A DNA stretch of 30,695 bases from Bryobacterales bacterium (GTDB lineage: Bacteria > Acidobacteriota > Terriglobia > Bryobacterales > Bryobacteraceae): positions 1 to 30,695 of the forward strand of contig JAEUQE010000091.1 of assembly GCA_016789785.1 (NCBI GenBank). Direction: 5' to 3'. The notes under the pieces were generated by a model. The model was not told the origin of the DNA. It was given only the letters and a program-made list of their open reading frames with translations, and did not search any database. Of the stretch, positions 1 through 7,782 are shown piece after piece. Within the stretch, counting starts at the first letter, position 1. Each line of letters begins with the position of its first letter. The translations under genes and the position numbers were made by a program.

Positions 1-303
1 CGGATCCACCACAGGGCACCGGCGCTGATAGTCAGGCAGAATCGAGACCGACTGGTTGCCCAGCCTGAACTTCCAGCACTGGGTGTTGTGACTGGACGGC
101 GCGAGGGTTGCGTAGCGCACAAGTTCCCGCAGGAGGGTGCCGCTGGAACCGCGTTCCCCGTGACGCCAGATCCGCTTTACGGCCTGCTCATATTCCGAAT
201 TGGCCTTGCGGAAGGAGGAGAAGGCTAGAACTCCGGAGGCACCCAGACCAGCAACCGCGGCCGTTATGATGACCTTTCTTCTCGTCAGTACCGGATTGCC
301 CAT
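1..303 (-). CDS. Nitroreductase-like protein with twin-arginine signal, 5' part only
   Basis: The reverse strand opens with ATG at 303 and stays open for 101 codons to the left edge, so the C-terminal part is missing. The N-terminus begins MGNPVLTRRKVIITAAVAGL: an RR pair followed by a hydrophobic stretch, like a Tat export signal or lipid-free anchor. About residues 65-85 read as LVRYATLAPSSHNTQCWKF, which matches the FMN-binding start of nitroreductase/Acg-type proteins (typically APSxHNTQPW). This suggests an exported or membrane-associated FMN protein. The substrate cannot be guessed from this fragment. The gene lies 89 bp downstream of the secreted RTX-like gene on the same strand, with a hairpin between them, so it is probably a separate transcription unit. 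The family call is fairly firm; the Tat assignment is less so because only one RR motif supports it. Confidence 0.72.
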   Translation of the reverse strand, partial: MGNPVLTRRKVIITAAVAGLGASGVLAFSSFRKANSEYEQAVKRIWRHGERGSSGTLLRELVRYATLAPSSHNTQCWKFRLGNQSVSILPDYQRRCPVVDP

Positions 304-347
304 CTCAATCCAATGCTGATCATAGCGGAACTCCAAAGCCCTTGCGA

Positions 348-378
348 CGGTGTGGCAGGTTTGTGGTCTGCCACACCG
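348..378 (-). terminator. Strong hairpin after the RTX-like gene, possible terminator
   Basis: An 11-bp perfect inverted repeat has arms 348-358 and 368-378 around a 9-nt loop. It lies 15-45 bp past the stop codon of the secreted RTX-like gene and before the next start at 303. There is no U-tract on the minus strand, so this could be a terminator helped by Rho or an mRNA 3'-end stabiliser rather than a classical intrinsic terminator. Confidence 0.45.
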
Positions 379-392
379 GTTCGAGGCTCCGA

Positions 393-1463
393 TCAGAGAC
401 GGCTTTCGCAGAAGCGGATCAGGCCGAAGCCCTGGAACTGGTCGATGCCGGGGCCGCAGTTGAGGACGGGCACCGTGTCGTTGGGCAGGCCCGTGCCGAA
501 GATGCCGGTGTCGGTAGTGAGGACGAGAGTGTCGTTGCCGTCGCCGCCCGCCATCACGGTCTGCAGGGTCTGCGAGGACTGGAAGCGTCCCTTGATGATC
601 TGCCGCAGATCATCGTTGCCGAGGCCGCCGTTGATGGAGAGTCCGGTGACGGTGCTGAACGCATCGGTTTCAAAGAGCACATGATCGTCGCCGCCGGCCG
701 AGAGGACCGTGCCGCGCTGCGTGACGGTGCTGCCGGAAGCGGACACCTTCGCTTCGACCATGTCGTTGCCGAGGCCGGAGTCGATGTTCCAGTACAGATC
801 AACGGACGCGGGCCGGGACTGCGCGATGGAGTACTTGAGCTCATCGGCGAGTTGAGTGCCGAGGCCGCGCACGTCCACAGCCAATGTGGATGCGTTCGAG
901 CCAATCTCGAGCTGGGTCTTGGGAGCGGCGCCCGCGAAGGCCACACGGAGGTTGTCGGAGAAGTTGGAGGACATGATCTTAGCGGCGATTTCGGAGGCAG
1001 CGCCGGCGTCGACTGTGACCGCCGCAGTGCGTGCTTCAGACTCGATCTCGACGATTACATTTCTCTGCCCGGCGGTTCCCGAGACGATGTCGAGATCGGC
1101 GATGGGGGAGACGCCGCCGGCGAGGATCTTCCATTTGACGTTGGTGGTGGAATTGCCTGCTCCGGTGTTGACCTGGACATTGAGGCTTTCGGCGGACTCG
1201 ACAACGAACTCGACGTTGTCGTCGCCCATACCGGTTTGGACGAGGATGGCGGACACGCCGTTGTAGCGCTGGCCATCGGTGACACCGGAGAAGCCGAACA
1301 GACGGGCGCTGTTGCCGTTGACTTCGACTTTCAGTTGCTGGTTGGCGGCGGTGGTGCTCAGCGCGAGTTGGCCTCCATTGAAGGTGACCGAGGTCTGGGC
1401 CATGGCGCTGGCGGCGGAGAGGAGAGCGGCGATGGCTCCCCACAGTACATTCTGTTTCGTCAT
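393..1463 (-). CDS. Secreted protein with RTX-like Gly/Asp repeats, 356 aa
   Basis: The ATG at 1463 is preceded by AGGAAG seven bases upstream. Residues 1-22 form a classical signal peptide ending ASAMA|Q. The rest is rich in Gly, Asp, Ser and Val with predicted beta character. It carries several hemolysin-type nonapeptide-like motifs: TGMGDDNVEF near residue 78, SGLGNDMVEA near 230, GGLGNDDLRQ near 278 and GGDGNDTLVL near 307. RTX motifs of this kind bind calcium in parallel beta-roll proteins, so an extracellular structural or calcium-binding role is possible. No catalytic domain is visible. There are two cysteines close to the C-terminus. Part of this gene is duplicated in decayed form at 7425-7608. 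Family-level function is unknown. Confidence 0.75.
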   Translation of the reverse strand: MTKQNVLWGAIAALLSAASAMAQTSVTFNGGQLALSTTAANQQLKVEVNGNSARLFGFSGVTDGQRYNGVSAILVQTGMGDDNVEFVVESAESLNVQVNTGAGNSTTNVKWKILAGGVSPIADLDIVSGTAGQRNVIVEIESEARTAAVTVDAGAASEIAAKIMSSNFSDNLRVAFAGAAPKTQLEIGSNASTLAVDVRGLGTQLADELKYSIAQSRPASVDLYWNIDSGLGNDMVEAKVSASGSTVTQRGTVLSAGGDDHVLFETDAFSTVTGLSINGGLGNDDLRQIIKGRFQSSQTLQTVMAGGDGNDTLVLTTDTGIFGTGLPNDTVPVLNCGPGIDQFQGFGLIRFCESRL

Positions 1464-1780
1464 GTGTGGCTTCCTGATCAGAGGGAAAAGTGGGTTCCTG
1501 CAGCGAGAGGGTGGCTGGCAATTCGGTCTGATATACCCGCCGGCAGTTTTTTATGGAGAATGCCAGCCGGATGCGTTGCCCAGCCGTTTTGGGATGACTC
1601 GGTCCGGCTGTTTCGGATCAGCTCCGCGGGATGAAGCGTTGACCTCGTTCACGGAGTCGATCACGATCGGGCTCGATGGTGCGATGGCGTTGGCGAAATC
1701 GGTGGGATTATCAAGGCTGGCGGCGTACCGCCGGCGGCTGCGAGCAACACCAACAGCCCCATTGCTCGACTCGCTGGCAG
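1464..1780. other. Gene-free stretch upstream of the RTX-like gene
   Basis: About 320 bp with no convincing coding frame on either strand. It should hold the promoter of the secreted RTX-like gene, whose Shine-Dalgarno is near 1471-1476. I could not pick out a convincing -35/-10 pair. A short CG-rich palindrome followed by six T residues (near 1540-1552) is visible but lacks a real stem. Confidence 0.4.
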
Positions 1781-1966
1781 TTAGCCGCTCAACGCCAGCA
1801 AGCCATCAGTAAGAGCCCGCCAGAGTGAATCGAATTCGTGCGGCTCAATGCCGCAGTAGTAGCTCCCCCGCCGGAGCGCTGGAATTTGGAATTGAAACCG
1901 TTCGAACACCTGAGCGGCGGGGCGAAGATCACGCAGAAGCGAAAACGCGACCCGCCAGATCGCCAC
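1781..1966 (-). CDS. Small hypothetical protein downstream of MazF toxin
   Basis: A 61-codon frame starts at a GTG at 1966, 26 bp past the end of the MazF gene. The same frame is open further upstream, reading through the end of the toxin gene, without an ATG. The translation (AIWRVAFSLLRDLRPAAQVF, then ERFQFQIPALRRGSYYCGIE) is protein-like: it mixes hydrophobic and charged residues and is not skewed to Arg/Pro/Ser as shadow frames here are. I do not recognise the family. It could be a genuine third gene of the toxin operon, the remnant of a longer gene whose start was lost when the toxin pair arrived, or a chance frame. Confidence 0.3.
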   Translation of the reverse strand: MAIWRVAFSLLRDLRPAAQVFERFQFQIPALRRGSYYCGIEPHEFDSLWRALTDGLLALSG

Positions 1967-1991
1967 ACAGGCGTGGAGCGGCTCGCTTTCA

Positions 1992-2318
1992 TCAGAGTTG
2001 CATGATCCGCCTCAGGCCGTCCTCCAGCGCCGTCATCTCTTCCGTCGTGACCACGCCCAGTCGAGTGCGTAGGCGGTCCTTCGCCACCGCTCGGATTTGG
2101 TCGCTCACCGCCACTGTGGGACGCCCGTCACAGGAGATCGGAATCAGAATTGGTGGACTGGCCTTCGGCGAACTCGATAGCGGGATCACGATCACCGTCC
2201 TTCGCCTTTCATTTAGTACCTTCACCGAGATCACAACGCAGGGCCGTGTCTTGCGAATCTCCGAACCGAGTGCCGGATCCAGCGCTACCCACCAGATATC
2301 ACCGCGCTCCGGAATCAC
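1992..2318 (-). CDS. mazF: MazF/PemK-family endoribonuclease toxin
   Basis: The 108-residue protein begins IPERGDIWWVALDPALGSE, followed by RKTRPCVVIS. These are the two conserved N-terminal blocks of MazF/PemK toxins (RGDIWWV..., then the RPxVVIS strand). The length is typical for the family (about 105-120 aa). Members cut mRNA at short sequences and are held inactive by the partner antitoxin. The start is GTG at 2318, and its first bases overlap the antitoxin stop in a four-base GTGA, so translation is almost certainly coupled. The second conserved region (VIVIPLSSSP) and the C-terminal helix (MTALEDGLRRIMQL) are present, so the gene looks intact. The cleavage site cannot be predicted. Confidence 0.9.
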   Translation of the reverse strand: MIPERGDIWWVALDPALGSEIRKTRPCVVISVKVLNERRRTVIVIPLSSSPKASPPILIPISCDGRPTVAVSDQIRAVAKDRLRTRLGVVTTEEMTALEDGLRRIMQL

Positions 2319-2551
2319 TTCCAGGGTTCCGCCATCCCGTCGACAAGTCCATCAAGTTCTTTCTCGATTTCGGCGACGTCCATGTCCTGATTCGCAACCT
2401 CGCAGGCGCGGATCAACGCGGCGTTGTCCTCTTCGAGTCGTGCCGCAAGGGCCTCACTCACGAAACGCGAACGGTCGCGTGAGGCAACCGTTCGGAGAAA
2501 CTGCACGGCCAATTGCTCTGGCACGCTGAAGGTCATTTTCCTCGTCGCCAT
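2315..2551 (-). CDS. Antitoxin of the MazF pair, ribbon-helix-helix type
   Basis: A 78-residue protein starting MATRKMTFSVPEQLAVQFLR. The N-terminal strand followed by two helices fits a ribbon-helix-helix DNA-binding fold. The acidic C-terminal half (about residues 40-78, many Glu/Asp) is the expected toxin-neutralising tail. I chose the ATG at 2551 over an in-frame ATG at 2596 because the RHH strand normally lies at the very N-terminus, and because the two TATTATGG repeats upstream look like regulatory DNA. The stop overlaps the toxin start by four bases. It should repress its own operon together with the toxin. Confidence 0.82.
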   Translation of the reverse strand: MATRKMTFSVPEQLAVQFLRTVASRDRSRFVSEALAARLEEDNAALIRACEVANQDMDVAEIEKELDGLVDGMAEPWK

Positions 2552-2555
2552 AGGT

Positions 2556-2579
2556 CCATAATACCTGAATGCCATAATA
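2556..2579 (-). promoter_or_regulatory. Direct-repeat operator candidate of first toxin-antitoxin pair
   Basis: The octamer TATTATGG (minus strand) occurs twice, at 2572-2579 and 2556-2563, with a 16-bp period. It ends five bases before the antitoxin start. Spaced direct repeats just before an RHH antitoxin gene are typical binding sites for self-repression. The AT-rich octamers could also include the -10 element. Confidence 0.4.
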
Positions 2580-2803
2580 GGGCGACCCCATGACATGACA
2601 TAGCCCTATGCTGCCGAAACCCATTGAATCCGCGGGAGCGCCGCTGTAACGTCTGGCGGGGGAGCAGGCGCCAGCGTTCGGCCCAAGATTCTCACTTCCT
2701 CGGTTCAGCGCTCGTTTCCGCCGATGGTGTTGCCGCATCCGGAGACGCGGATCCTGAGCACCAGAAGTCAAGGGTCCAACTGGTTCGCCAGCCGGGATCA
2801 GGT

Positions 2804-3151
2804 TCAATCCAGATCCATCGCAGCTTTCAAGCCCAATTCCACTTCCGCGAAGACCTCGCCGGGCAAGGCACCGACCCTCTTGGTGAGTTTCGCGCGGTCA
2901 AGCGTGGTCACCTGATGGCAAACCGCAAAGCTGGTCCTCGGCAGGCCGCCAGCGCCCGCCGGAATCTCGATCACTGTCGGCCCCCGCCTACCCTGCGATT
3001 GAGAAGTCGAAATCGGAACAACGATGATTGACCTCCAGCCAACCGTCTGATTGAAGCCGTCATGGGAGACAATGATCACGGGGCGCCGTCCCGTCTGTTC
3101 GGAGCCGGATCGCGGGACTAAGTCCGCCCAATGGATCTCTCCCCGCCTCAC
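2804..3151 (-). CDS. Second MazF/PemK-family toxin
   Basis: 115 residues. It opens MRRGEIHWADLVPRSGSEQT and continues GRRPVIIVSHDGFNQ, the RGEIxWxDL...RPVIIVS signature of PemK/MazF toxins. VVPISTS and the C-terminal helix (VFAEVELGLKAAMDLD) complete the fold, so the gene is probably functional. The start is GTG at 3151, in a four-base GTGA overlap with the antitoxin stop, the same arrangement as in the pair at 1992-2551. The two toxins differ strongly in sequence, so they are not a recent duplication. The sequence-specific ribonuclease role is inferred from the family. Confidence 0.88.
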   Translation of the reverse strand: MRRGEIHWADLVPRSGSEQTGRRPVIIVSHDGFNQTVGWRSIIVVPISTSQSQGRRGPTVIEIPAGAGGLPRTSFAVCHQVTTLDRAKLTKRVGALPGEVFAEVELGLKAAMDLD

Positions 3152-3405
3152 TTCGATTCCCTTCCCGTTGTCATCAAGAGATCAATTCCAGCGGCCTCCA
3201 GATTGGTGTCCAAATCGAGAGTTGTTCCTGCCGTCTCCGACGCATAGGCAGCGATTGCGTCGTGCCGGGCTTTTTTCCGTTGCTGCCGTAACCAGAAGTC
3301 GATCGCCTCGCGGGCGATCACCGTTGCAGGCACCTTCGACCGCTCTGCCGCGGACCTCAGATGCTCATAGGTCTCATCAGGAAGAGGCAAATGGAAGTTC
3401 TTCAT
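3148..3405 (-). CDS. Antitoxin of second MazF pair, RHH-like
   Basis: An 85-residue protein starting MKNFHLPLPDETYEHLRSAA. The beta strand (FHLPLP), the helix (ETYEHLRSAAERS) and VPATVIAREAIDFWL are typical of CopG/RHH proteins. The C-terminal part is acidic and Thr/Leu rich and probably wraps the toxin. The ATG at 3405 is preferred to an in-frame upstream start at 3447 because the upstream 14 residues are unlike an antitoxin N-terminus and overlap an inverted repeat that looks like the operator. The stop overlaps the toxin start. Confidence 0.8.
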   Translation of the reverse strand: MKNFHLPLPDETYEHLRSAAERSKVPATVIAREAIDFWLRQQRKKARHDAIAAYASETAGTTLDLDTNLEAAGIDLLMTTGRESK

Positions 3406-3414
3406 GATCCGAGT

Positions 3415-3434
3415 ATGCCACAGAAGTATGGCAT
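3415..3434 (-). promoter_or_regulatory. Inverted-repeat operator candidate of second pair
   Basis: ATGCCA and TGGCAT form 6-bp arms around an 8-nt spacer (3415-3420 and 3429-3434), ten bases upstream of the antitoxin start. The site partly overlaps a direct repeat of AGTATGsCA. Position and symmetry suit binding by a dimeric RHH antitoxin. This is inference from location only. Confidence 0.42.
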
Positions 3435-3680
3435 GGGTAGCTGCCACTTCATCCGTGCCACCGTTGGAGAGGCCGTTTCCTGCCGGGTGTCGTGGCGTGC
3501 CACAACCAAGTCCAACTCAAGTCAAACCTGGCCCGCACTGTGCTTCACGGCATGCGGAGGCAAGTGCAGTGTCTTGAGAAGTTCTCAGGTCCCTCGGGTT
3601 CGTGTTTGGGGCCGCGGAATCAAGTGACTGCGACGCCGGCCGAAGTGTCCATTCCGCTCTACTGCTCACCCGCGGGGAAA

Positions 3681-6332
3681 TCATCCGCTTCGGCGCAATT
3701 CACTTTGCTGCCGCTGAGCGTCGGAGATGGGCCGCCATCGCAACCATTTCTCCGCACCTACGATCAGCCAGCAGCCAAAGGAGGCCAGCCCGATCGCCGC
3801 CCACGAGGTAGCGCCGATAGGTGCGGTATGAAAGAGAGCATTCATCACGGGCGAGTAAGTCAGGAATAACTGGATCGCCACCATCGCTGCCACGCCCGCC
3901 AGCAGCCATTTGTTGGCAAGCAGGAGCGATCCAGGGCGCACCGGCCGGAGCGACCGGCAGTTGAACAGGTACGCGATCGCGGAGAACACGAAAACGTTGA
4001 CGGCTACGGTGCGGGCCGCGGCCAGATCCGCGCGTTCCGCCCGCTCCCATGCGAACAGGCCCATGGAAGCTCCCAAAAGCAGCCCGCCTACCAGTACGAT
4101 GCGCCACGTCAGATCTCGGGTCAGGATCGGTTCGTTGGCGGGCCTGGGAGCACGGCTCATGAGACCGGCCTCACGAGGTTCGAACGCCAACGTCAGACCA
4201 AGGAGCACGGCCGTGGTCATGTTGATCCACAGGATTTGAACGGGCAGGATCGGCAGTTCGATTCCGAGCAGAACAGCCGTAAGAATCACCAGCCCTTCCC
4301 CCAGGTTGGTGGGCAGCGTCCAGACCAGGAACTTCTTCAGGTTGTCATAGACGTTTCGGCCCTCTTCCACCGCGGCGGCGATCGATGCGAAGTTGTCATC
4401 CGTCAACACGGCGTCGGCTGCGTCGCGGGAGACGTCAGTGCCTGTGATACCCATTGCGATGCCGATGTTCGCCTGCTTCAACGCAGGCGCGTCGTTGACT
4501 CCATCCCCGGTCATGGCCACGATTTCCCCGCGATGCTGTAGGGCCTCGACGAGACGAAGTTTTTGCTCGGGCGTCACACGAGCGAAGACGGAACCGTTGA
4601 TCACGCTCTCAGGGAACCGTTCGCCTGCGAACCTCGCCAGATCCGCTCCGGTGGTGACGGCCGCGGCGGGAAGACCCAACTGGCCCGCTATGGCCACCGC
4701 CGTCAAGGGATGGTCGCCTGTGATCATCTTGACCGCGATTCCCGCCTGCTGACAATCCTTCACGGCGGCGATTGCTTCCGCGCGGGGAGGGTCCATCATC
4801 GCCTGCACACCAATAAAACTCAGGCCGCGAAGATCCGCTGTCTCCACTGCGATCTTGCCACCCGGCAGGCGGGCGCATGCGAACGCCAAAACGCGCAGCC
4901 CGCGCTCGCTGAGCCGCCTGACCTCGTCATGAACCCTCTCGGGGTCCAGCGGCACCGGCCGCCCATCCGCCCCCAGCATGACGGAGCAAGTAGAGAGAAC
5001 CGCTTCCGTGGATCCTTTCATGTAGAGGACCGTCATTGAGGACTCCGGATCGCGATGAAGAGTGGCCATGAATTGGTGCTGCGACTCGAATGGGATCGTG
5101 TCGAGACGCTTCCATGCATTGAGGCTGTCAGGATGCATGCCGTACCGGTGACTGGCCACGATCAAAGCGCCCTCTGTGGGATCGCCCTCGACAACCCAGT
5201 GGCCTTCCTTCTGAGTCAGCCGGCTGTCATTGCATAGATACCCGGCACGGATGCATTCGCGCAGTGCCGGGGAGGTGACATCCGAAGCGCCGGTGACCTG
5301 ACCTGCCGGATTGTAGCCCTCTCCGCTCACCAGGTAGCGTTCGCCTCCGGCGACGATCTCCTGCACCGTCATTTCGTTCAGGGTCAGCGTTCCCGTTTTG
5401 TCGGTACAAATCACGGTCGTGCCGCCGAGTGCCTCCACCGCCGGCAGCTTGCGAATGATCGCGTGACGTTTGGCCATTTTGCTCACGCCAATGGCCAGGG
5501 TGATGGTGACTGCCGCGGGCAGCCCTTCCGGGATTGCGCCGACGCAGAGAGCGACTGCGGCCAGAAACACCTCGACGAACGGTTGGCCATGCAGCAACCC
5601 TGCCGCGATGGTAGCGCCTGAGAGGGCCAGGATGACCCACAGCAGAACTCCACTGAACTGCGCGATGTTCTTCGTCAGCGGAGTCTGCAATTCCGAGGTG
5701 TTTTCCAGCAACTCCGAGATTCTGCCCAGTTCCGTAGCGGCGCCGGTCGCGACGACAAGCCCGGTGGCCTGCCCGTATGTCACCAGCGTCGACGCGTAAG
5801 CCATGTTGGTGCGGTCGGCCAGAGGGGTGGACCGCGCCAGCGTTCCCTGTGCTTTCTGAACCGGCAGCGACTCACCGGTGAGGGCCGATTCATCCGTCTG
5901 AAGATTCCGGACTCGGACCAGCCGAAGATCCGCCGGCACCTTATCGCCCGAACTGATCAGCACCACGTCGCCCGGGACGAGATCTCGAGCGGGTATCTTC
6001 TGAGCCGAGCCATCACGAACCACCGTGGCTTCGGTCGTCAGCCGCCGTGAAAGAGCCGCGATGGCAGTGAGCGCCCGGTGCTCCTGTGCGAATCCGATGA
6101 ACGCGTTCAACAGCACGACGCCGAAGATGACGCTCGCGTCCACGGGAGCATTGAGCAGCGCCGTGATCAGTGCAGCGGCCAGCAGTATGTAGACAAGAGG
6201 CTGGCGGAACTGAAGCAGGAACATCTTCAGCCGGCTGTCGCGGCGATGCCCGGCAAGCACATTCTCTCCGGCGGCCGCCAGTCGATCGCGCGCTTCCGCT
6301 GCCGGGAGCCCGGCGCTCGCGTCGGAGCGCAA
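3681..6332 (-). CDS. P2-type cation-transporting P-type ATPase
   Basis: A full-length P-type ATPase of at least 883 residues. Visible landmarks: TGES in the actuator domain (near residue 153); the M4 motif AIPEGLPAAVTITLA; phosphorylation motif DKTGTLT with Asp at about residue 311; KGST and TGDH in the nucleotide domain; and TGDGVNDAPALKQANIGIA in the hinge. The C-terminal half has six hydrophobic segments. In M6 the sequence is LWINMTTAVLLGLTLAFEP, so the Asp found in SERCA-type Ca pumps is replaced; this resembles actinobacterial CtpF-like pumps. The transported ion is therefore uncertain. Start: TTG at 6332 is the first usual start, but the same frame continues upstream to a stop at 6420-6422 and encodes AWHATDERESL, the normal N-terminal motif of this family. 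The real start is therefore probably a non-standard codon such as CTG at 6416, 12 bp after the zinc-ribbon gene, or the start has been altered. Confidence 0.92.
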   Translation of the reverse strand: MRSDASAGLPAAEARDRLAAAGENVLAGHRRDSRLKMFLLQFRQPLVYILLAAALITALLNAPVDASVIFGVVLLNAFIGFAQEHRALTAIAALSRRLTTEATVVRDGSAQKIPARDLVPGDVVLISSGDKVPADLRLVRVRNLQTDESALTGESLPVQKAQGTLARSTPLADRTNMAYASTLVTYGQATGLVVATGAATELGRISELLENTSELQTPLTKNIAQFSGVLLWVILALSGATIAAGLLHGQPFVEVFLAAVALCVGAIPEGLPAAVTITLAIGVSKMAKRHAIIRKLPAVEALGGTTVICTDKTGTLTLNEMTVQEIVAGGERYLVSGEGYNPAGQVTGASDVTSPALRECIRAGYLCNDSRLTQKEGHWVVEGDPTEGALIVASHRYGMHPDSLNAWKRLDTIPFESQHQFMATLHRDPESSMTVLYMKGSTEAVLSTCSVMLGADGRPVPLDPERVHDEVRRLSERGLRVLAFACARLPGGKIAVETADLRGLSFIGVQAMMDPPRAEAIAAVKDCQQAGIAVKMITGDHPLTAVAIAGQLGLPAAAVTTGADLARFAGERFPESVINGSVFARVTPEQKLRLVEALQHRGEIVAMTGDGVNDAPALKQANIGIAMGITGTDVSRDAADAVLTDDNFASIAAAVEEGRNVYDNLKKFLVWTLPTNLGEGLVILTAVLLGIELPILPVQILWINMTTAVLLGLTLAFEPREAGLMSRAPRPANEPILTRDLTWRIVLVGGLLLGASMGLFAWERAERADLAAARTVAVNVFVFSAIAYLFNCRSLRPVRPGSLLLANKWLLAGVAAMVAIQLFLTYSPVMNALFHTAPIGATSWAAIGLASFGCWLIVGAEKWLRWRPISDAQRQQSELRRSG

Positions 6333-6427
6333 GAGGGTGAGGCTCTCGCGCTCATCGGTGGCGTGCCATGCGGTGTCACCGCCGCTCGCTGGTGGATTCG
6401 TTGTATGCCGTGGCAGATCTCACCTCG

Positions 6428-6688
6428 CTAGAAATCGAACAGCTCGCCGAGCAGCGATTTCTTCTTCTTGCGATACGGTTCGTTGGGACGGTCGCGGTTC
6501 CGTTCGCCCGGGAAGGAGCGGGAAAACGCGTCATCGCCGTCGTCGTGCGCGCCGGCCGATGAGCGCTCGATCAGCTTCTCAAGTTCGCCTCGATCGAGCC
6601 AGACTCCACGGCAGCGCGGACAGTGATCGATCTCTACTCCACTGCGCTCTACCGCGCGAAGCTCAGTGTCACATACAGGGCACTTCAT
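6428..6688 (-). CDS. TFIIB-type zinc-ribbon protein, 86 aa
   Basis: The first 40 residues carry two Cys pairs, CPVC (residues 3-6) and CPRCRGVWLDRGELEKL (from about residue 23). This is the zf-TFIIB domain found in many small bacterial proteins. The GVWLDxGELEKL block after the second pair is diagnostic. The remainder is a charged linker ending in a Lys-rich stretch (YRKKKK) and the C-terminal tail ELFDF. Bacterial members are of unknown function and probably bind zinc in the cytoplasm. The gene sits 13 bp after the exported helical protein and directly ahead of the P-type ATPase, so the three probably form one operon. A link to metal handling is only suggested by this context. Confidence 0.85.
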   Translation of the reverse strand: MKCPVCDTELRAVERSGVEIDHCPRCRGVWLDRGELEKLIERSSAGAHDDGDDAFSRSFPGERNRDRPNEPYRKKKKSLLGELFDF

Positions 6689-6701
6689 TGTATGCCCTCA
6701 C

Positions 6702-7166
6702 CTACCGGCGAAGCGCCATGGCGCTTTTCTGAAGCATCTCCGCTCGTTGTGCGATGCCGTCCGCCTTGGCGCGGAGGAGGCCTCGGTTTTTCGCTGCATC
6801 ACCGCCGTCGAGCATCGTTTTCTTATTCGTTGCGAATACCGTCAGCAACTGCGATTTCATCTTTACAGCTTCGTACCTGCTCTTCTGAGCAGCGGTCATG
6901 CCGGCCTCGAACGGTGCGAGTTCCTTTACCAGGGCGTCCACTTTCTGAATGTGTTCGTCCAGAGTTGTCATCATCTCCTTGACCTTTGGCAGGTCGAAGT
7001 CGCGAGGCTTTAATGCCTTGCTGATGTCCTCGGCCTCAAGTTGTACTTTCTTGGCTTCGGTGACGAGTTGTTCGGCCTTAGGTTCCAGATCTTCGCCATG
7101 CGCGGCCTGCACGCCGAACGATAAGGCCGCGGCAGCGATCACAACGGGTAACATACGGATGTTCAC
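6702..7166 (-). CDS. Exported helical protein of unknown function, 154 aa
   Basis: The start is GTG at 7166, chosen because AAAGGAG lies six bases upstream; an ATG four codons later is the alternative. The frame is open for another 312 bases upstream, but that part only translates intergenic DNA and the RTX pseudogene. Residues 1-26 form a signal peptide (MLPVVIAAAALSFGVQAAHG). The mature part is almost entirely alpha-helical and rich in Lys, Glu, Leu and Ala, e.g. VKEMMTTLDEHIQKVDALVK, and may form a coiled coil in the periplasm. No family recognised. It leads the likely operon with the zinc-ribbon protein and the P-type ATPase. Confidence 0.7.
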   Translation of the reverse strand: MNIRMLPVVIAAAALSFGVQAAHGEDLEPKAEQLVTEAKKVQLEAEDISKALKPRDFDLPKVKEMMTTLDEHIQKVDALVKELAPFEAGMTAAQKSRYEAVKMKSQLLTVFATNKKTMLDGGDAAKNRGLLRAKADGIAQRAEMLQKSAMALRR

Positions 7167-7424
7167 AAGTGTCTCCTTTGACGGACACCCCCGGGCGGCT
7201 TGTGGTACACGCTCGCCGAGGATGTGTAACCAAGTAAGTGCAGGTAAGTGGCCACTTGCGGCACGCTTGGTCAGACGGTGTCCCGACGGCGCAAAGTATG
7301 TGCAGGCGCGTCTTTTTTCGCAACAGCCACCCGCAGGCAGAGTCGCGATCTGACCCCATACGGCCACCTCTCCATGCGCGTTGGCCCGCCTGCGGCACAT
7401 CTGGCTTTCTGCAGAGTGGAACTG

Positions 7425-7608
7425 GCCGGTCCCGGTAGTGAGCACGAGGATGTCGTCGCTGTCGCCGCCCGTCCTCACCGTCCGAAGGGCCTGCGAGGAC
7501 TGGAAGCGCCCCTTGATGATCTACCGCGGATCGTCGTTGCCAAGGCCGGACTCGATGTCCCAGGACAGATCAACGGCTGCGGCCGGGACTGCGCGACGGA
7601 CTACTTGA
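7425..7608 (-). pseudogene. Decayed, internally deleted copy of the RTX-like gene
   Basis: This stretch aligns with the secreted RTX-like gene at 393-1463. Bases 7425-7548 match 504-627, then the alignment jumps so that 7549-7608 match 778-838. Identity is about 85 percent. The 150 bp missing from the copy are bounded in the intact gene by a 15-bp direct repeat (TCGTTGCCGAGGCCG at 613-627 and 763-777). The copy also lacks one base near 7577-7580, which shifts the frame. No start, signal peptide or full coding length remains. The surrounding sequence (7184-7424 and 7611-7680) shows no other similarity. Confidence 0.75.
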
Positions 7609-7782
7609 ATCGACCCTGCGGCCGGCTCAGCCTCATCCCATCTCATTCGCGGCAGGGCGCTTCACGACACCTGGAGTCAGGGTGTGGAGAGTCTACGGTG
7701 TGCAACCACCAATTCACTCATGTACAATCGTTCGCGCCAACGGCGAAGCACTCGATCGAAGGAAGCAGTCAGGAGGGACTCC

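Noticed and set aside
342..1634. Long plus-strand frame (430 codons) opposite the RTX-like gene
   Set aside because: It is antisense to a gene with signal peptide, Shine-Dalgarno and repeat motifs, and its translation is a Gly/Val/Asp-rich mirror of that gene.
7167..7478. Upstream extension of the exported helical protein
   Set aside because: It translates intergenic DNA and the end of the RTX pseudogene; the signal peptide and Shine-Dalgarno place the start at 7166.
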